Assembly (NCBI GenBank): GCA_017303635.1
Contig: JAFLCG010000028.1
Coordinates: 1-39,027, forward strand
DNA: 39,027 bases
Direction of reading: 5' to 3'
Source: Anaerolineae bacterium
GTDB lineage: Bacteria > Chloroflexota > Anaerolineae > Aggregatilineales > Phototrophicaceae
Positions within the stretch are counted from its first letter, which is position 1, and each line of letters starts with the position of its first letter. Below are positions 7,800 to 16,867 of the stretch, piece after piece. The notes under the pieces were generated by a model. It was not told the origin of the DNA. It ran no database searches and saw only the letters and a list, made by a program, of their open reading frames with translations. The translations under genes and the position numbers were made by a program.

Positions 7800-9695
7800 G
7801 TGACTACCGTGCATCATATCGACATAATGGATTCGCTTCGCGCTTTTACGGGCCATGTAGATGACTTTGTACTCCTCCTTGGGTATTACGATCCATATGA
7901 CGGTGGTGGCGGGTATTTCTTCTGGGATCCTGCAAGCATAGCAGGTGACAATGGTGGGAGTGTCATCATGCCAACGGGTCAATCCCAAGCAGATCCAGGT
8001 CGGTGGGTACGAACGTCTCCGGAACTTTCAACAAGAACTAATGGCAACACAGGGCTGATATCTCCACGACTATTCGAAATTAATGTTCGACAATTCGGCG
8101 CTGGCAACGGCGATACCAGCGGCCGCACCGATACCTGTGCGATACAAACTGCAATCGACTCTGTTCCTGTTATTGGAACTGCCCGCATCGTGATACCACC
8201 CGGAAACTATTACATTACAAACATACATATTAGTCGAGGGATCATTCTTGAAGGAGTTGGCGAAGCATCCGGTCGCGGTGACGTTACACTATATGTTGTC
8301 GAAGGTCACGGCTTAATAGTAGACTCCATCATGGGACTTAGTGGGCAATTTACGCGGTGGGTCGACTCGACCACGCCACCCTCTACCTGGGGAAACTCTA
8401 CGAGTTGTTTTGCGGCACCAGGTTCGTATAGTTCTGGCCAGGGCGCGATTATACGAAATCTCCAGATCTACAAGGCCCGATTTGCTACGCAGACGCAGGA
8501 TGGTATACGTGTCTATGCTTCGTGCAAGATCACTGATATCACAATAAGTGAGATGCAAGGAAACGGCATTACAATCGCTTCACTGGACTTTCCGTCCATT
8601 GGGTTGACCAACGCGTCGGAATGGTACATTGAACGGGTTTTTGTTAACGGCTGTGCTCATGACGGGCTACACGTCAGGGGCGATGTCTCCGGCAACGGTC
8701 TATGCCTTCAGTTCAAGGCGAGTGGAAACAAGTGTTATGGAATTCGAGATGAAGGCGGTGTGGGCAATACTTATGTTGGCACTTCCGCAGAGCAAAATGC
8801 ATACGGCTTCCATGCGATCAACCCCAACGCACCACACACATTTATAGGTTGTCACTGGGAGGGCCCGGAAGATCCCGCCAAAATCCTCTTCGACGGTGGC
8901 CCCTCACTTATTGTAGGGGGTCACCTTAGTGGAGCATTAGAGGGATCGCGTGTCTCACACTATAAATCACGTCTTGCATATCATGACGAAGGTGGGAATG
9001 GGACATTTAACCTAGATATCCCGCGTGGTGATCTGGACTCTGCGTTTCGGTTTGCGTACCATCAGCATGGAATTCCCATGGAGGTCAAAGCGGGGGATTG
9101 GTATCTGAAACGCCTCGTGGACATCGAGCCGAACAGTGGCCTTGAGCATCCAGCAAGTGAGTTTAATCCATACACATGGGGGCATCAGGCCGGAGTACCG
9201 TCGCGCTGCTGGGGATTTTTCTACAAGGACCCCGGTTGGCGACCTGCAACACCGGTTGGCACCATGCCAATTGGTTGGACCGATGAGTATCATCCGCGGG
9301 GAGTGGCTCACCCCTTCTTCCAGAAAGCACTTCTCAATCAACGTGGTGTTTTTTCAAAGCGTGTTTCAGTCACATTAAGCCCTCAGGATGATATTGTAGT
9401 AGATTTCCTTTGGTCAGATTGGCTTATTCCTGAACCAGGCGCCTCGATCTCAGCCAGCTTTGCAATTGAGTATTCTGACGAGGTCTCGCTGAGATCTTCC
9501 AATGTGAGGATCATGGGCTACACTCTCGCAACTGATCCATCGAACCCTCAAACGCATAATCTATGCAAAGTGCGACTGCGGGACGAAAGAGTTCCGCTAG
9601 AAAACCTGGAGCCGCTTACATGTGTGCTCGTTGGTCACTTTGAGACATTTAAGTTGTGGAGAGACGGCGACCCAGAGGGGATTGCTGTTCTATAA
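7800..9695 (+). CDS. Beta-helix protein, pectate-lyase/tailspike-like
   Basis: A protein of about 631 residues. The start is the GTG at 7800, with AAGGAG just upstream. The first 70 residues carry a module seen in front of tailspike and pectate-lyase-like proteins (GGGGYFFWD, then DNGGSVI and GRWVR). Next comes the typical entry to a right-handed beta-helix (FGAGNGDTSGRTDT..IQTAID, about residues 100-120, then IVIPPGNYYI), followed by repeating short beta-strands to about residue 400 and a C-terminal beta-rich domain. No signal peptide or membrane segment is visible. It may bind or cleave a polysaccharide. It is the first of three same-strand cargo genes and has lower GC than the backbone. 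A phage-tail-like origin is possible, but no phage genes are nearby. Confidence 0.7.
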   Translation: MTTVHHIDIMDSLRAFTGHVDDFVLLLGYYDPYDGGGGYFFWDPASIAGDNGGSVIMPTGQSQADPGRWVRTSPELSTRTNGNTGLISPRLFEINVRQFGAGNGDTSGRTDTCAIQTAIDSVPVIGTARIVIPPGNYYITNIHISRGIILEGVGEASGRGDVTLYVVEGHGLIVDSIMGLSGQFTRWVDSTTPPSTWGNSTSCFAAPGSYSSGQGAIIRNLQIYKARFATQTQDGIRVYASCKITDITISEMQGNGITIASLDFPSIGLTNASEWYIERVFVNGCAHDGLHVRGDVSGNGLCLQFKASGNKCYGIRDEGGVGNTYVGTSAEQNAYGFHAINPNAPHTFIGCHWEGPEDPAKILFDGGPSLIVGGHLSGALEGSRVSHYKSRLAYHDEGGNGTFNLDIPRGDLDSAFRFAYHQHGIPMEVKAGDWYLKRLVDIEPNSGLEHPASEFNPYTWGHQAGVPSRCWGFFYKDPGWRPATPVGTMPIGWTDEYHPRGVAHPFFQKALLNQRGVFSKRVSVTLSPQDDIVVDFLWSDWLIPEPGASISASFAIEYSDEVSLRSSNVRIMGYTLATDPSNPQTHNLCKVRLRDERVPLENLEPLTCVLVGHFETFKLWRDGDPEGIAVL

Positions 9696-9855
9696 ATCTG
9701 TTATTTCAGAATCCTGCCTCATCCGCGCTGTATCACTTTTCAGCAGGTTTTCCACTTTACCAAGCGTTCGTTTATGCTATCCAAAATCCGTTAGCAAATC
9801 TGTTCCAAGGTGAATCGTTAGTGGTCTGTCCATACGTTTGATGCAAGGGGGAATT

Positions 9856-11514
9856 ATGGCAATTACGATTACAAGTGTTAAAGGTTTGGGCGGTACTTCC
9901 TTAAGCCCATCCACGATTGAAGTAACAGGCACGATAGACAACTGTGAGGAACTTACTCTCACGGTTAGCTGCTCAAATAACGCTATTAATAACATTCAAG
10001 GGACTAAAGTCCCTGGAACAACTGTCAGAAATTGGACGATATCCGTTCCCAATGATAAAGGATGCCCATGCGGTTCTACAATTACCGTGAAAGCATCGTG
10101 TATAGCAGGATTGGGACAGGGTTACGCTGATAGTATCTACCCTAACCCCACGGGAACACCCATAATTCTGGACTGCGATCCGCCAAACTGCTGTGATGAG
10201 GTAGTGTTAACACGAGTAACCTCACCATTGCCGTGCATTCCGGTAGGTGGTGGCAATGTCCAGATCAGATTCGCCGCAACCCTTTTGCCAACAGGATGCG
10301 TATCACCGAATCCTTTTGAATGGCTTGTAAGGAATGTCACTACTGGCGCAATCATTCAGCCGTACACCGCCGGAGGCCCCAACTTCTCCTATAACTTCAA
10401 CACTGCGGAAACTTACCGTGTTAGCGTGCGTGTCGCGCAGGACAGAGAATGCAATGACACGTTGCTCACGGATGGCGAAGAATTCACATTGCTCAACTGT
10501 GTCACGACACCTTGCGCCATAAGTTTATTAGGTCCAGTGACCACAGATTGTACCGACGGCCTGCCGACAGCACCGCAAACTTATACAGCGACAACTTCAA
10601 AACCTTTCACGGGGACTTACAGCTGGGAGGTGTTTAAGTCCCCCGGCACGATGCCTATTCACCAAAGTCAAGGTGGCGCAGCATTTACATTTGCATTTCC
10701 GGGACCTGGCGACTACACGGTGAATGTAAGCATCCAAACGCAGGGCTGTGCTAACCCGACAGCCAGCAGCAGCGTTTCTGTGAAGGTCGATCCTTGCCCA
10801 GATACAACAGCTTGCACCATAAGTTTATCAGGTCCAGTGACCACAGATTGTACTGACGGCCCGCCGACGGCACCGCAAACTTATACAGCGACAACTTCAA
10901 AACCTTTCACGGGGACTTATAGCTGGGAGGTGTTTAAGACCCCCGATACGATGCCTATTCACCAAAGTCAAGGTGGCGCGGCATTTACATATGCATTTCC
11001 AGGCCCCGGTGAATACACGGTGATGGTGCGTATTCAGACGCAGGGCTGTACTAACCCGACAGCCGACAGCAGTGTTACGGTAATTGTTCCACCTTGCCCA
11101 GATACAACGCCACCGACTTGCAGTTTCACCCTATGTTGCATCCTCATTTGGTGGTGGGGGCTCTCGCACTTAGCTGTCGGCAGTTTGCTCTACTTTAAAC
11201 TTTGGCCAGCTGCTCTAATCTCGGCAGGTTTTGCAACACTGGCGCTGGTGTTGTGGATAATCCTTTGTTGTTGGCCCTGTGCACTTAGCTTCTGGCGCTG
11301 CTGTACGTTGCTCCGCTGGGTCGCTATGTTCAATGATGTGCTGGTTGTCACACTTTTCGGTCTGTATGCGTTGGGAGCACCTGGTGCTCCAGCAGTGCTG
11401 ATGGGGTTCGGTCTACTAAGTACACTTGTCCGCATCCTAATGGCGGCATCACGCTGTGGGTCAGTACCAAATATCTTTGATCCAAGTACCTATCCCCCAT
11501 GCCGTTGCCCCTGA
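9856..11514 (+). CDS. Cys-rich Ig/PKD-like repeat protein with C-terminal membrane segments
   Basis: 552 residues; the start at 9856 is fixed by AAGGGGG just before it. The N-terminal 215 residues are beta-rich and Cys-rich with no recognised family. Residues about 219-418 are two nearly identical 100-residue repeats, each with a GTYSWEVFK core and a PG.YTV.V.IQTQGC strand typical of PKD/Ig-like folds. The last 130 residues contain three or four hydrophobic segments with many Cys and Trp (CCILIWWW, WIILCCWPCALSFW), likely membrane-embedded. No N-terminal signal peptide is seen, so it may be a tail-anchored protein. It could display or anchor the neighbouring proteins; function unknown. Confidence 0.65.
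   Translation: MAITITSVKGLGGTSLSPSTIEVTGTIDNCEELTLTVSCSNNAINNIQGTKVPGTTVRNWTISVPNDKGCPCGSTITVKASCIAGLGQGYADSIYPNPTGTPIILDCDPPNCCDEVVLTRVTSPLPCIPVGGGNVQIRFAATLLPTGCVSPNPFEWLVRNVTTGAIIQPYTAGGPNFSYNFNTAETYRVSVRVAQDRECNDTLLTDGEEFTLLNCVTTPCAISLLGPVTTDCTDGLPTAPQTYTATTSKPFTGTYSWEVFKSPGTMPIHQSQGGAAFTFAFPGPGDYTVNVSIQTQGCANPTASSSVSVKVDPCPDTTACTISLSGPVTTDCTDGPPTAPQTYTATTSKPFTGTYSWEVFKTPDTMPIHQSQGGAAFTYAFPGPGEYTVMVRIQTQGCTNPTADSSVTVIVPPCPDTTPPTCSFTLCCILIWWWGLSHLAVGSLLYFKLWPAALISAGFATLALVLWIILCCWPCALSFWRCCTLLRWVAMFNDVLVVTLFGLYALGAPGAPAVLMGFGLLSTLVRILMAASRCGSVPNIFDPSTYPPCRCP
10511..11108 (+). repeat. Tandem duplication, period exactly 300 bp
   Basis: Unit 1 (10511-10808) and unit 2 (10811-11108) are near-identical in DNA, differing at scattered positions, and keep the reading frame. 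High nucleotide identity, including at third codon positions, points to a recent duplication of one Ig/PKD-like domain. Confidence 0.9.
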
Positions 11515-11538
11515 TAGTTCTGGTGAGTTTGTTACGGT

Positions 11539-11566
11539 GAGTCCCGGTGTACCATGATCGGGACTC
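11539..11566 (+). terminator. Inverted repeat after the Cys-rich gene
   Basis: GAGTCCCG (11539-11546) pairs with CGGGACTC (11559-11566) around a 12-base loop, 25 bases past the stop. There is no U-tract, so it may be an attenuator or a regulatory dyad rather than an intrinsic terminator. Confidence 0.35.
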
Positions 11567-11733
11567 CCAGTCGGGGCATAATCATGGAAGCAATGGGGAT
11601 CATGTTGAGCCATTGAAATGGACGTTTTACTAACCAAATGCACTAATACGTCTCTTTAGCACTTGCGTTGTAGCCCAACGCTTGCGAAGAAGCGAGATCA
11701 AGGCCAATGTATTGGCCAAGTAGGAGTATTCCA

Positions 11734-14700
11734 ATGGTTTGCTTTTCTCCCAGTTTCCACGAACAGTTTGAACAAGAATTCAACAAACGCTGGCCCAATT
11801 GGAACGGCTCTGTAGAGTATTCGGCTGAGCGGTATTTTAGGCCAGCCACCTTGAGTGACCTCGTCATAGTTGCCCGGAATGCGGCCCTAGGGTTCAAGAA
11901 ACTGCACGCCATCGGCAGTGCATGGGCGTTCGAAGACCTTGCCAGTTCAGAGGACTGGGTTATCAGCTTGTCCAAACTCAAATACCGCTTGCTCAATGTG
12001 GTCGATGACGGTAGCCTAGCGCTCACAGACGAGTGGCAAAGACGCCAGGATAACACTGCATCACCACGCCGCCTCTACCATGTCCAAGCTGGCATTGAGA
12101 TTGGCGAACTGAGTGAGCAGCTGCAAAGAATCGGTCTCGCCATGCCCACCCTGGGTGGCAAAAATGGTCAAAGCCTAGCTGGAGCGATTTCTACCTCTAC
12201 GCATGGTGGCGAGTGGGAGCGTCCCCCATTACCTGACCTCGTGCGGGCTATCCACCTCGTTACCTATGGTGGCCGCGAACTGTGGATCGAGCGGGCGTCC
12301 GAGCCGATCACCAGCGACGACACCGCCCTGCTCGCTGCTCTTCCTTGCCCAAGCACTGAAATCGTGCGAAGCGATGAGATATTCAACGCTGTACTCGTCT
12401 CGTTCGGGCGGTTCGGCATCATCTACGCCTTCGTCCTGGAGGTACGACAGTCATTCTCCGTAGTCGAAGTCATACACAAGGTTGATCGCGCCGCCGTGCT
12501 CAACATTCTCCGGCTGTCGGTAAAAGCGTCGAAGCCCTTCGCTCCGCTGTTTCAATTGCTCTCGACGGAGAGACTACCGTCCACGCTGACCGAAGCAATG
12601 ACCGACGGTATCATGAGTAAGTCCGATCCGACCTTCTTGCAACTCGTGTTCAACTCGTTGAATGGCGAGGATCTGTGGGTACAGCGCCGCTGGGAAACGA
12701 CAGCGGGCACGCCCGATTTGAACGTCGAAGACGCTGAACCTTTTCCATGCAGCTATGCAGGTAAGAATGCATTCCTCCAAGGCGCGATTGCTATCATAGG
12801 GGGGGCGGCAGGACAAATAGCTGCTGCTATCCCCTTGTATGGTATATATGTGGCCGCTCGCGTGGCTGTCGACGCCGCACGTTTCGCTGATATGTCGCAA
12901 GATCCAAACGTCACGGGAGGACAGGCAATGGCCGCGGTTCTGCAAACCGTGTGGGATATCCCGCCGCTGGGGAGTACCGCGCCAGCAATAAACCGCCTTG
13001 CAATCGAACTAGAATTTCGCGCTTCTCAGTCTGATGGGCGACGCGGACCGCATCATCTTATCACTAGCGGCAGTCGCGCGCGTAGTCACAGCGATTGCTA
13101 CCGTGCCGACTCGATTGAGGTCATCTTCTCGGCAACCAGCACGGCCTACCTCGACTTCCTCGATGGACTGCTCCACGGTGCGCCGGGCTTCAAACAACTC
13201 GGCTACATTTCACTGCGTTATACCCGCCCTTCGCGCGCAGAACTCTCTATGCATAACATATCGACAACCTATGTGGTGTCCATCGAGGTTGCTACGCTGA
13301 AAGGTCTGCCCGACAACGCCGTCTATATGCGCTTCGTTGAGACGCTCGCTCTTCATTACGGTGGGCGCCCGCACTGGGGGCAGATTAACAAGCTCAACGA
13401 GGCGCAGGTCTTGAGACTCTACGGCGATCGGGTAAACCGCTGGCGTGATGCCTTGCTGCGTGTAGTCGGTGCCGAGACAACCTTTAGCAATACTTTTACC
13501 CGCCAGCGTGGGTTAGAACCAGTTGGCATTAGTCGGCAGATCGTCGGCGTGCGCCGCGCGACCAATGGCAGTATCACGCACATCTGCGGACCTGCAGGCT
13601 CAAACTGGTCGCCGATCACGGTCGCGGACGCTATTCAGCATATCCTCACTGGCGCAGTGATCTACAGCGTGCGAATCGCGGGGCAGAATGTACCTATCCG
13701 CGTGAACAACGACTTTTTTAGTGGCTTACCCTCGCTGGTGGTGGATACGCTAGGGACAGGACTAAACGCGCTCGACCAACTACCGCGTTGCTGGATCGGC
13801 GCGTTGTACATTGCTGGCTGGGTAGGCGAAGTCTTGGATGTTTATGAACCGGACGCGACGGTCGAGGGCATTCCGTCAACAAGAGAGCTGTTCTTACACA
13901 ACTCTTCTAACCAGACGATCACTGTCCGGCGAGTAACTGTTAGCACCGACGCCACCACCAACGCCATATTCAACCTGCGGTCACCGGTACCCTTTGATAT
14001 CGCACCGGGTCAGAATTACCGCACCGAACTGACTGTTACATCACTCGCTGCCGGAATGGTCCATGGCACGGTCGAGGTCGCTAGCAACGACACGATTGAG
14101 CCGGTGTTCAGTGTTCCGCTCTCCACTCGTGTTTACCCGCTTGGACGACGTGGGGCACTACGGTTCATGCCAAATTCTCTCACTTTCGATAATTTGCCAC
14201 TGAAAAGCACAATGCATCGCATACTGGAAATCATTCACAGCGGCGAAACCTATGAACTGACTTATAGTCTCTCTCTCATCAACGAGCAACCAGCTGGACA
14301 ATTCAGTCTGCCTTCGACAATTCATTACCATCTATCGCCAGGTGAACGGGACTCCGTGGCGATAGGCTATAATCCAGAAGCGCGTGGAGCGGCAACAGCC
14401 ACGCTGGCGGTAGACATGTTGACGAAGGCCGACGGCACTCAACAACTGCGACAGCAGTACTTTATTCCGCTTACTGGCTTTGCTACCCGCCCAACCCTAT
14501 TCCTGTCCAGCAAGCCACTTATTCCCGCGGATATTCTCACGGTGCCACCGGATATAGTTATTACCGTGCCAGGCGAGCGAATCCCGAACCTTGGCGGCAT
14601 GCTAGAGCTAACCTCACTAGATTTCGGCTTCGTGCAGGTCAATACCACCGTCAGGCGATCATTCTGGGCACGTAGTGTGGGCGATGTGCCCCTCACGTTG

Positions 14701-15228
14701 CTGGGCGTGATCTGTTATGGTCAAGGTGCGTTTAGACTTGTTTATCCTCAGTACCTACCGACGATACTCCAGCCGGGTGAGGAAATCGAGGTATCTATCG
14801 AATTCTACTACAGTCTGACGTCTGCGAACTTTTCTAACACTCCGCTCCATGTCATCACAGACGACCCAGTGCGTCCTTCGGCGTTGGTCATAGCAAATGC
14901 ACGTACAGCGGGTGCCCACCTTTCCGGTATGCCGGACATAATCAACTTCGGGCAGATCGATGGCCCCACCGACTTCACATTCAAACTCCATTCGGATGGC
15001 AGCAGCCCGGTTGAAGTCTTTTCTGCAAAAATTGTCAGTGGGCCGAATTTCATAGTCTCGACTAGCCTACCTCTACCGGTCACGCTATCGCCGGGCGACA
15101 TGCTTGAAGTCACGGTCACAGCACAGGTGTCGAGCCAGGGCAAGTATCACGATCGAATTACAATCAATCACGATGCGCCAAACAAGAACGACACTCGGAT
15201 GGTACAAATCGAGGCCGAGGTAATCTAG
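11734..15228 (+). CDS. FAD-linked oxidase (lactone/alditol oxidase-like) fused to ASH/Ig-like repeats
   Basis: 1164 residues; the ATG at 11734 follows TAGGAG at good spacing. The N-terminal part is a PCMH-type FAD-binding domain (YFRPATLSDLV, then GQSLAGAISTSTHGG). The middle carries the C-terminal signature of aldonolactone/alditol oxidases (GGRPHWGQINKL, near residue 543). Where family members have a His that links FAD covalently (G.RHS type), this protein has GSAWAF, so FAD is probably not covalently bound there. An Ala-rich hydrophobic segment (DNA about 12775-12890) interrupts the oxidase region. From about residue 690 to the end are four beta-sandwich repeats of ASH/choice-of-anchor type (e.g. 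LDFGFVQVNTTV). It probably oxidizes a sugar-derived alcohol or lactone; substrate unknown. No signal peptide is visible. Confidence 0.75.
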   Translation: MVCFSPSFHEQFEQEFNKRWPNWNGSVEYSAERYFRPATLSDLVIVARNAALGFKKLHAIGSAWAFEDLASSEDWVISLSKLKYRLLNVVDDGSLALTDEWQRRQDNTASPRRLYHVQAGIEIGELSEQLQRIGLAMPTLGGKNGQSLAGAISTSTHGGEWERPPLPDLVRAIHLVTYGGRELWIERASEPITSDDTALLAALPCPSTEIVRSDEIFNAVLVSFGRFGIIYAFVLEVRQSFSVVEVIHKVDRAAVLNILRLSVKASKPFAPLFQLLSTERLPSTLTEAMTDGIMSKSDPTFLQLVFNSLNGEDLWVQRRWETTAGTPDLNVEDAEPFPCSYAGKNAFLQGAIAIIGGAAGQIAAAIPLYGIYVAARVAVDAARFADMSQDPNVTGGQAMAAVLQTVWDIPPLGSTAPAINRLAIELEFRASQSDGRRGPHHLITSGSRARSHSDCYRADSIEVIFSATSTAYLDFLDGLLHGAPGFKQLGYISLRYTRPSRAELSMHNISTTYVVSIEVATLKGLPDNAVYMRFVETLALHYGGRPHWGQINKLNEAQVLRLYGDRVNRWRDALLRVVGAETTFSNTFTRQRGLEPVGISRQIVGVRRATNGSITHICGPAGSNWSPITVADAIQHILTGAVIYSVRIAGQNVPIRVNNDFFSGLPSLVVDTLGTGLNALDQLPRCWIGALYIAGWVGEVLDVYEPDATVEGIPSTRELFLHNSSNQTITVRRVTVSTDATTNAIFNLRSPVPFDIAPGQNYRTELTVTSLAAGMVHGTVEVASNDTIEPVFSVPLSTRVYPLGRRGALRFMPNSLTFDNLPLKSTMHRILEIIHSGETYELTYSLSLINEQPAGQFSLPSTIHYHLSPGERDSVAIGYNPEARGAATATLAVDMLTKADGTQQLRQQYFIPLTGFATRPTLFLSSKPLIPADILTVPPDIVITVPGERIPNLGGMLELTSLDFGFVQVNTTVRRSFWARSVGDVPLTLLGVICYGQGAFRLVYPQYLPTILQPGEEIEVSIEFYYSLTSANFSNTPLHVITDDPVRPSALVIANARTAGAHLSGMPDIINFGQIDGPTDFTFKLHSDGSSPVEVFSAKIVSGPNFIVSTSLPLPVTLSPGDMLEVTVTAQVSSQGKYHDRITINHDAPNKNDTRMVQIEAEVI

Positions 15229-15358
15229 CTACACGATGGAAATCCCTATGATATACCGAGTGCCGATAATGCTTGCTCCTAATGCTGTATCAGAACGGTT
15301 CGGCATGGCTCAGAGTCTTCGATATGAAATCTGCCTAGTTGACTGCTGGTTTTATTGT

Positions 15359-16867
15359 TCACAACCGCGTATGACAGTGATAGTGAGCAGCATTCCTCAT
15401 TCGACACGACAAGGCCGTCCAAGTAGGCATCGTCCCGATCAGAATGCTGATACGCCGCTTGCGCACCAGATTGACATCTGCGACCAGACTATCGAGCTTG
15501 CCGAGCGTGGGGAACTCATCAAGGATAACCCCGACCGGGACAGGGAGCGGACCCTTGTTCCGTTCACCAATCGTGTCCAGATCGAGCATGAGCTTCCGGA
15601 GAGTCGCACCGAGATAGGAGGCGTATACCGCTCGCATTCGGCCCGGACAGGTCAGCAGGATGACGCTGGGCTGCTCGACGATCAGATCCGCATTGAAGTC
15701 TGAGACCGAGGTATTAAGGCGCACGTCGGTCGAAGCCCAACCCGTTAAAGCAGTTGCCAGCGTCGCCACCACATTGGAAGCGACCTTGCCATCTGACCCG
15801 ACCGAAGCGATGAACGAGTTGGCGAGCAGTGCCGCATCATCTTTCTTCGACGCCAGTTGCTTTGCCAGTGCCTTGAGATCATTCATGGCATTGTAGATGT
15901 CACCCAGGTTATCGAAGCGGATCAGGCAGGCGGCCAGCAGTGCTGCTGCACTATCCGTCCAGAAGCGATTATCTCCAGCGGCGGATGGCACCAGTACGTC
16001 AGCGATCGACCGCGCATCCGATACCGTATTGATCCCGGCAGCCAGGTTATAGCGGGGACCGCTGGTTGCGGTTGGGTCATGGACCACGATCAGATGTTGG
16101 GTGATAGCAGCATACTTCAGCACATGGGCGGTGATCTCACCTTGTGGATCGGCCACGATCAGCGAATGGCCGGCAGCCATCCGGTCGGCGATGGCAGGCA
16201 GGATGATGCCCTGGGTCTTGCCACTGCCTGGACCGCCCAGCGTCAGAATACCGCGTGCGATGTCTTCCCCACTGAGTGAGAAGGTGCCAGTACCGAGATC
16301 GAGCCGTCGTTTCTCCTCACCCCAGAATGCACCTAGCAAAGTCAGGCCATCCGGGTCAGCACGCCGGAAGCGGCGATATTCACGCATCGTGCAGAAGTGC
16401 GAGGAACCGAGTGCGCCACGCTTGAACTGAGGGACGCGCAGGCGATCGACTCGTTCGCGCAGCCAGCCGCCATTGCGAAGGCCGTTATGGAGAAGCAGGT
16501 TGATCGTCCCAACCGCAAAAAGCATGAGCGAGCCGAACAGCACCAATCGTATGTGCTGGATCCGATCCGGGCCGCCGGACAGGAAGCGGATGAGGGCATT
16601 GCTGGTCTGCCGACCACGGGCGGGCTGGAGCGCGGATGCACCCATCACGAGAAGGAGTAGTGCCAACACCGCCAGCGAAACCACACTGTGCGTGAGCAAT
16701 CGTCCGATGGATGACCAGTCTCCAAATGGTTTCGCTAGGCTTGTGCGCTGGATACCTGCGCCGAGCAAGGCACTCAGGATGAGCGGCAGCATGAGAGCCA
16801 GGCAGATGAGCGGTGCCAACAGCCCTTGCAGTAGCGAACGACCTTCCGTGAATAGCCAATAGAACAT
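15359..16867 (-). pseudogene. VirD4/TraG-like type IV coupling protein, 3' end truncated
   Basis: About 502 residues. The N-terminal 150 residues contain several membrane helices (e.g. APLICLALMLPLILSALLGAG). Walker A is GGPGSGKT and Walker B is VGVILDEFP, with the DNA-translocating ATPase core between them. Coupling proteins bring the relaxase-DNA complex to the secretion channel at the membrane. Right after RRISILIGT (DNA about 15437) the sequence loses family character and ends 19 residues later; the last 100-200 residues normal for the family are missing. The break lies beside the right direct repeat (15399-15414), so insertion of the cargo probably removed the 3' end. The start overlaps the relaxase stop in TGATG. 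The protein may be inactive. Confidence 0.8.
15399..15414 (+). repeat. Right direct repeat flanking the cargo block
   Basis: Matches 6262-6277 at 15 of 16 positions in the same orientation. It lies within the aberrant tail of the truncated coupling-protein gene, about 20 bases past the point where the family sequence stops. Confidence 0.5.

Noticed and set aside
7800..11514. Cargo considered as a prophage tail module
   Set aside because: Only the beta-helix protein is tailspike-like; no baseplate, sheath, tube, tape-measure, capsid or lysis genes are present.
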